Below are positions 24,792 to 25,844 of a stretch of 25,844 nucleotides of DNA, piece after piece. A model generated the notes under the pieces. That model worked only from the letters and a program-made list of their open reading frames with translations. It searched no databases and was not told where the DNA came from. This stretch comes from JAMOBE01 sp039908285 (lineage in GTDB: Bacteria > Pseudomonadota > Alphaproteobacteria > Rhodospirillales > Rhodospirillaceae): the NCBI GenBank assembly GCA_039908285.1, contig JAMOBE010000051.1, forward strand, positions 1-25,844. The letters run 5' to 3'. The stretch's first letter is position 1, and every line of letters begins with the position of its first letter. The position numbers were made by a program, and so were the translations under genes.

Positions 24792-25160
24792 ATGAAACGC
24801 GAAAAATACTCACCTCGCACGTTGGCCGAGCGGCCCACCGAGCCATTCCGGGATGCGGAGGAGGCCTGGTTCTGGTTCTGCCGCTGCCAGATCGCCCGCC
24901 GCGACGGGGCCGTCCTCGACTCGAACGGCGCCATGTTCGGGCGCCCCTGCGATCCCGATGACATCCATCGGGCGGTCACCGGCCTGCGGCGCCAGCGACG
25001 ACTCGACCAGGCCCATGTGCGGGTGCTCGGACGCTATGGGCTGGCAATGTCGCCGCCCGACGGCCGGGCTCGCGACCAGGAGATCGATGCCCGCTACTGG
25101 GACGAGGCCCTGGACCGGCTGACCACCGTGCTGCGCCACAAGGGGATCGTGTCATGTTGA
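24792..25160 (+). CDS. Hypothetical helical protein under LexA-box control (122 aa)
   Basis: No family is recognised with certainty. It is mostly helical, without signal peptide or membrane segment. Visible segments are SPRTLAERPTEPFRDAEEAW, WFWFCRCQIARRDGAV, a central CDPDDIHRAVTGLRRQRRLD, then AHVRVLGRYGLAMSPP, and a C-terminal WDEALDRLTTVLRHKGIV. The basic central helix and the RLDQAHVRVLGRYG step recall small phage regulators, but this is only an impression. ATG 24792 has a strong GGAGGGG site; an earlier in-frame ATG at 24768 lies within the LexA box and is rejected. It overlaps the next gene by 7 bases, so the two form one unit. Confidence 0.75.
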   Translation: MKREKYSPRTLAERPTEPFRDAEEAWFWFCRCQIARRDGAVLDSNGAMFGRPCDPDDIHRAVTGLRRQRRLDQAHVRVLGRYGLAMSPPDGRARDQEIDARYWDEALDRLTTVLRHKGIVSC

Positions 25161-25630
25161 GCGACGGCAAGGGCGCGGCCATGCGCGTCGACACGCGCTG
25201 GCGGCATGTGCTGGTGGTGTTCTGCGATACCACCGAGCTGTGGTGGCTGCGGCTGATGCGCCGGGGGTTCCGGCACTGCTTCGTCGCCCTCGGCGACGGA
25301 CGGGGCTGGATCACCATCGACCCTTTGTCCCACCGCACCGACATCGCCGTCCATCCGCCGGGCCATGCCGCCGACCTGGCGGCGGCGTGGCGAGCCCGCG
25401 GCCTGACGGTGGTCGAGACCTATCTGCGCGAGCCGCCGCCGCGCCCGGCCCCGTGGAGACCATATACCTGTGTCGAAGCGGTCAAGCGGGTGCTCGGCAT
25501 CCACGACGGCACCATCCTGACGCCGTGGCAGCTCCATCGCTTTCTCACCGGCATAAGCACGAAGTCACAGCGGCCAGGGCCGATGGGGAGTGCAATTCCC
25601 AATCTGGGGCGGGCTCGGCTTGCCGGATGA
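25154..25630 (+). CDS. Hypothetical protein, possible permuted papain-like (NlpC/P60/YiiX-type) hydrolase (158 aa)
   Basis: No family is named with certainty. The order of conserved-looking residues fits a circularly permuted papain-like fold: a strand ending in His (FRHCFVALGDGRGWITIDP, H41), then about 60 residues later a Cys at the start of a helix (YTCVEAVKRVLGI, C106), then LTPWQLHRFL, like the tP-dl stretch of YiiX-type proteins. There is no signal peptide or membrane segment. AAGGGG eight bases upstream supports ATG 25154; a second ATG at 25181 is possible. The last 23 residues look unrelated to the fold. It is coupled to the LexA-box gene upstream and so is probably induced with it. 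It could act on peptidoglycan, peptides or amides; nothing in the sequence decides. Confidence 0.7.
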   Translation: MLSDGKGAAMRVDTRWRHVLVVFCDTTELWWLRLMRRGFRHCFVALGDGRGWITIDPLSHRTDIAVHPPGHAADLAAAWRARGLTVVETYLREPPPRPAPWRPYTCVEAVKRVLGIHDGTILTPWQLHRFLTGISTKSQRPGPMGSAIPNLGRARLAG

Positions 25631-25713
25631 CTCGTCGTCGAGCGACGTTTGGCGCAGAAAATACGCCCACATTCCCAAACACGAAAATATGCGCGCTCGA
25701 AAGGAATAATATC

Positions 25714-25742
25714 TTGACACAGAAGAACGCACCATGTACACC
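25714..25742 (+). promoter_or_regulatory. Possible promoter before the gene at the window edge
   Basis: TTGACA (25714-25719) is a perfect -35; 17 bases later TACACC (25737-25742) is a poor -10. It lies in an unusually AT-rich stretch (25655-25735) of the 179-bp spacer that follows the gene pair. It would start transcription about 60 bases before ATG 25810. Confidence 0.3.
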
Positions 25743-25809
25743 CGGATCCGCCGCCTCCGGTCCTACCCCCCGGCGTCGGCGTCAACCCCAAGCCTCAAGG
25801 AGACCCGCC

Positions 25810-25844
25810 ATGGGAGGCATATTCCACATGTTCACACCGTCACC
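25810..25844 (+). CDS. Start of a gene cut by the window edge
   Basis: ATG 25810 is preceded by AAGGAG at 25797-25802 with 7 bases of spacing, an ideal ribosome-binding site. Only MGGIFHMFTPS is visible, so no function can be given. From memory, short phage-related proteins of alphaproteobacteria can begin with MGGxF, which would suit the neighbouring repressor, but eleven residues prove nothing. Confidence 0.5.
   Translation, partial: MGGIFHMFTPS

Noticed and set aside
25734..25844. Open frame starting at ATG 25734 (MYTRIRRLRS...)
   Set aside because: It has no good ribosome-binding site and would sit over the -10 of the promoter candidate; the frame from 25810 has an ideal AAGGAG. It cannot be fully excluded because the window ends.

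Overview
The window is strongly GC-rich and looks like a chromosomal segment of an alphaproteobacterium, most likely of the Rhodospirillales type. Pointers are a dnaK-dnaJ operon, an FzlA-type GST-fold division protein, a FixL-like PAS domain, an exact alphaproteobacterial LexA box (GTTC-N7-GTTC) and a PEP-CTERM surface protein. These assignments rest on reading motifs, not on database searches.

Layout. 1-490: a possible small secreted protein and a palindromic repeat element (copy A) with a 10-bp flanking direct repeat. 488-3659 (minus): dnaK then dnaJ, with a heat-shock-type promoter candidate upstream of dnaK and a long hairpin between the two genes. 3861-5281 (plus): a promoter with a 14-bp palindrome, a small zinc-ribbon-like protein (DUF1178 type), a two-helix membrane peptide and a DUF1848-type protein with a C-terminal CxxxCxxC cluster. 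5291-5716: a dispersed repeat, a hairpin and a PEP-CTERM protein (minus). 5943-11688 (plus): two large sensor kinases, a cytoplasmic REC-PAS-PAS-HK-REC hybrid and a membrane CHASE-PAS-PAS-PAS-HK, separated only by repeat copy B. 11753-14620 (plus): a class A penicillin-binding protein followed by an FzlA-like protein. 14809-15537 (plus): an orphan protein resembling the C-terminal body of CCA-adding enzymes. 15602-17200 (minus): an alpha-glucosidase of family GH13. 17201-17732: a non-coding repeat cluster holding a large inverted repeat, copy E and a 142-bp MITE-like element nested inside copy E. 17733-22183 (minus): metF-metH, overlapping by ATGA. 22448-23916 (plus): mlaA-mlaC, also overlapping by ATGA. 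24031-25844: an S24 (LexA/CI-like) repressor divergent from a LexA-box promoter that drives two small overlapping genes, then the start of a further gene at the window edge.

How the genes work together. DnaK and DnaJ form the protein-folding machine. MetF supplies methyl-tetrahydrofolate to MetH for methionine synthesis. MlaA and MlaC belong to the phospholipid-trafficking system of the outer membrane. The penicillin-binding protein and the FzlA-like protein both concern wall synthesis and division. The right-hand end looks like a damage-regulated, phage-like or otherwise accessory module.

The least explained structures are the palindromic repeat family and the right-hand module. At least six copies of the repeat (A-F) are present. 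They sit tightly against start and stop codons, each copy has outer arms that pair with each other, and one copy carries a probable target-site duplication. In the right-hand module, a LexA-controlled promoter precedes an unknown helical protein and a candidate permuted papain-like hydrolase. No tRNA, rRNA or CRISPR array was seen.
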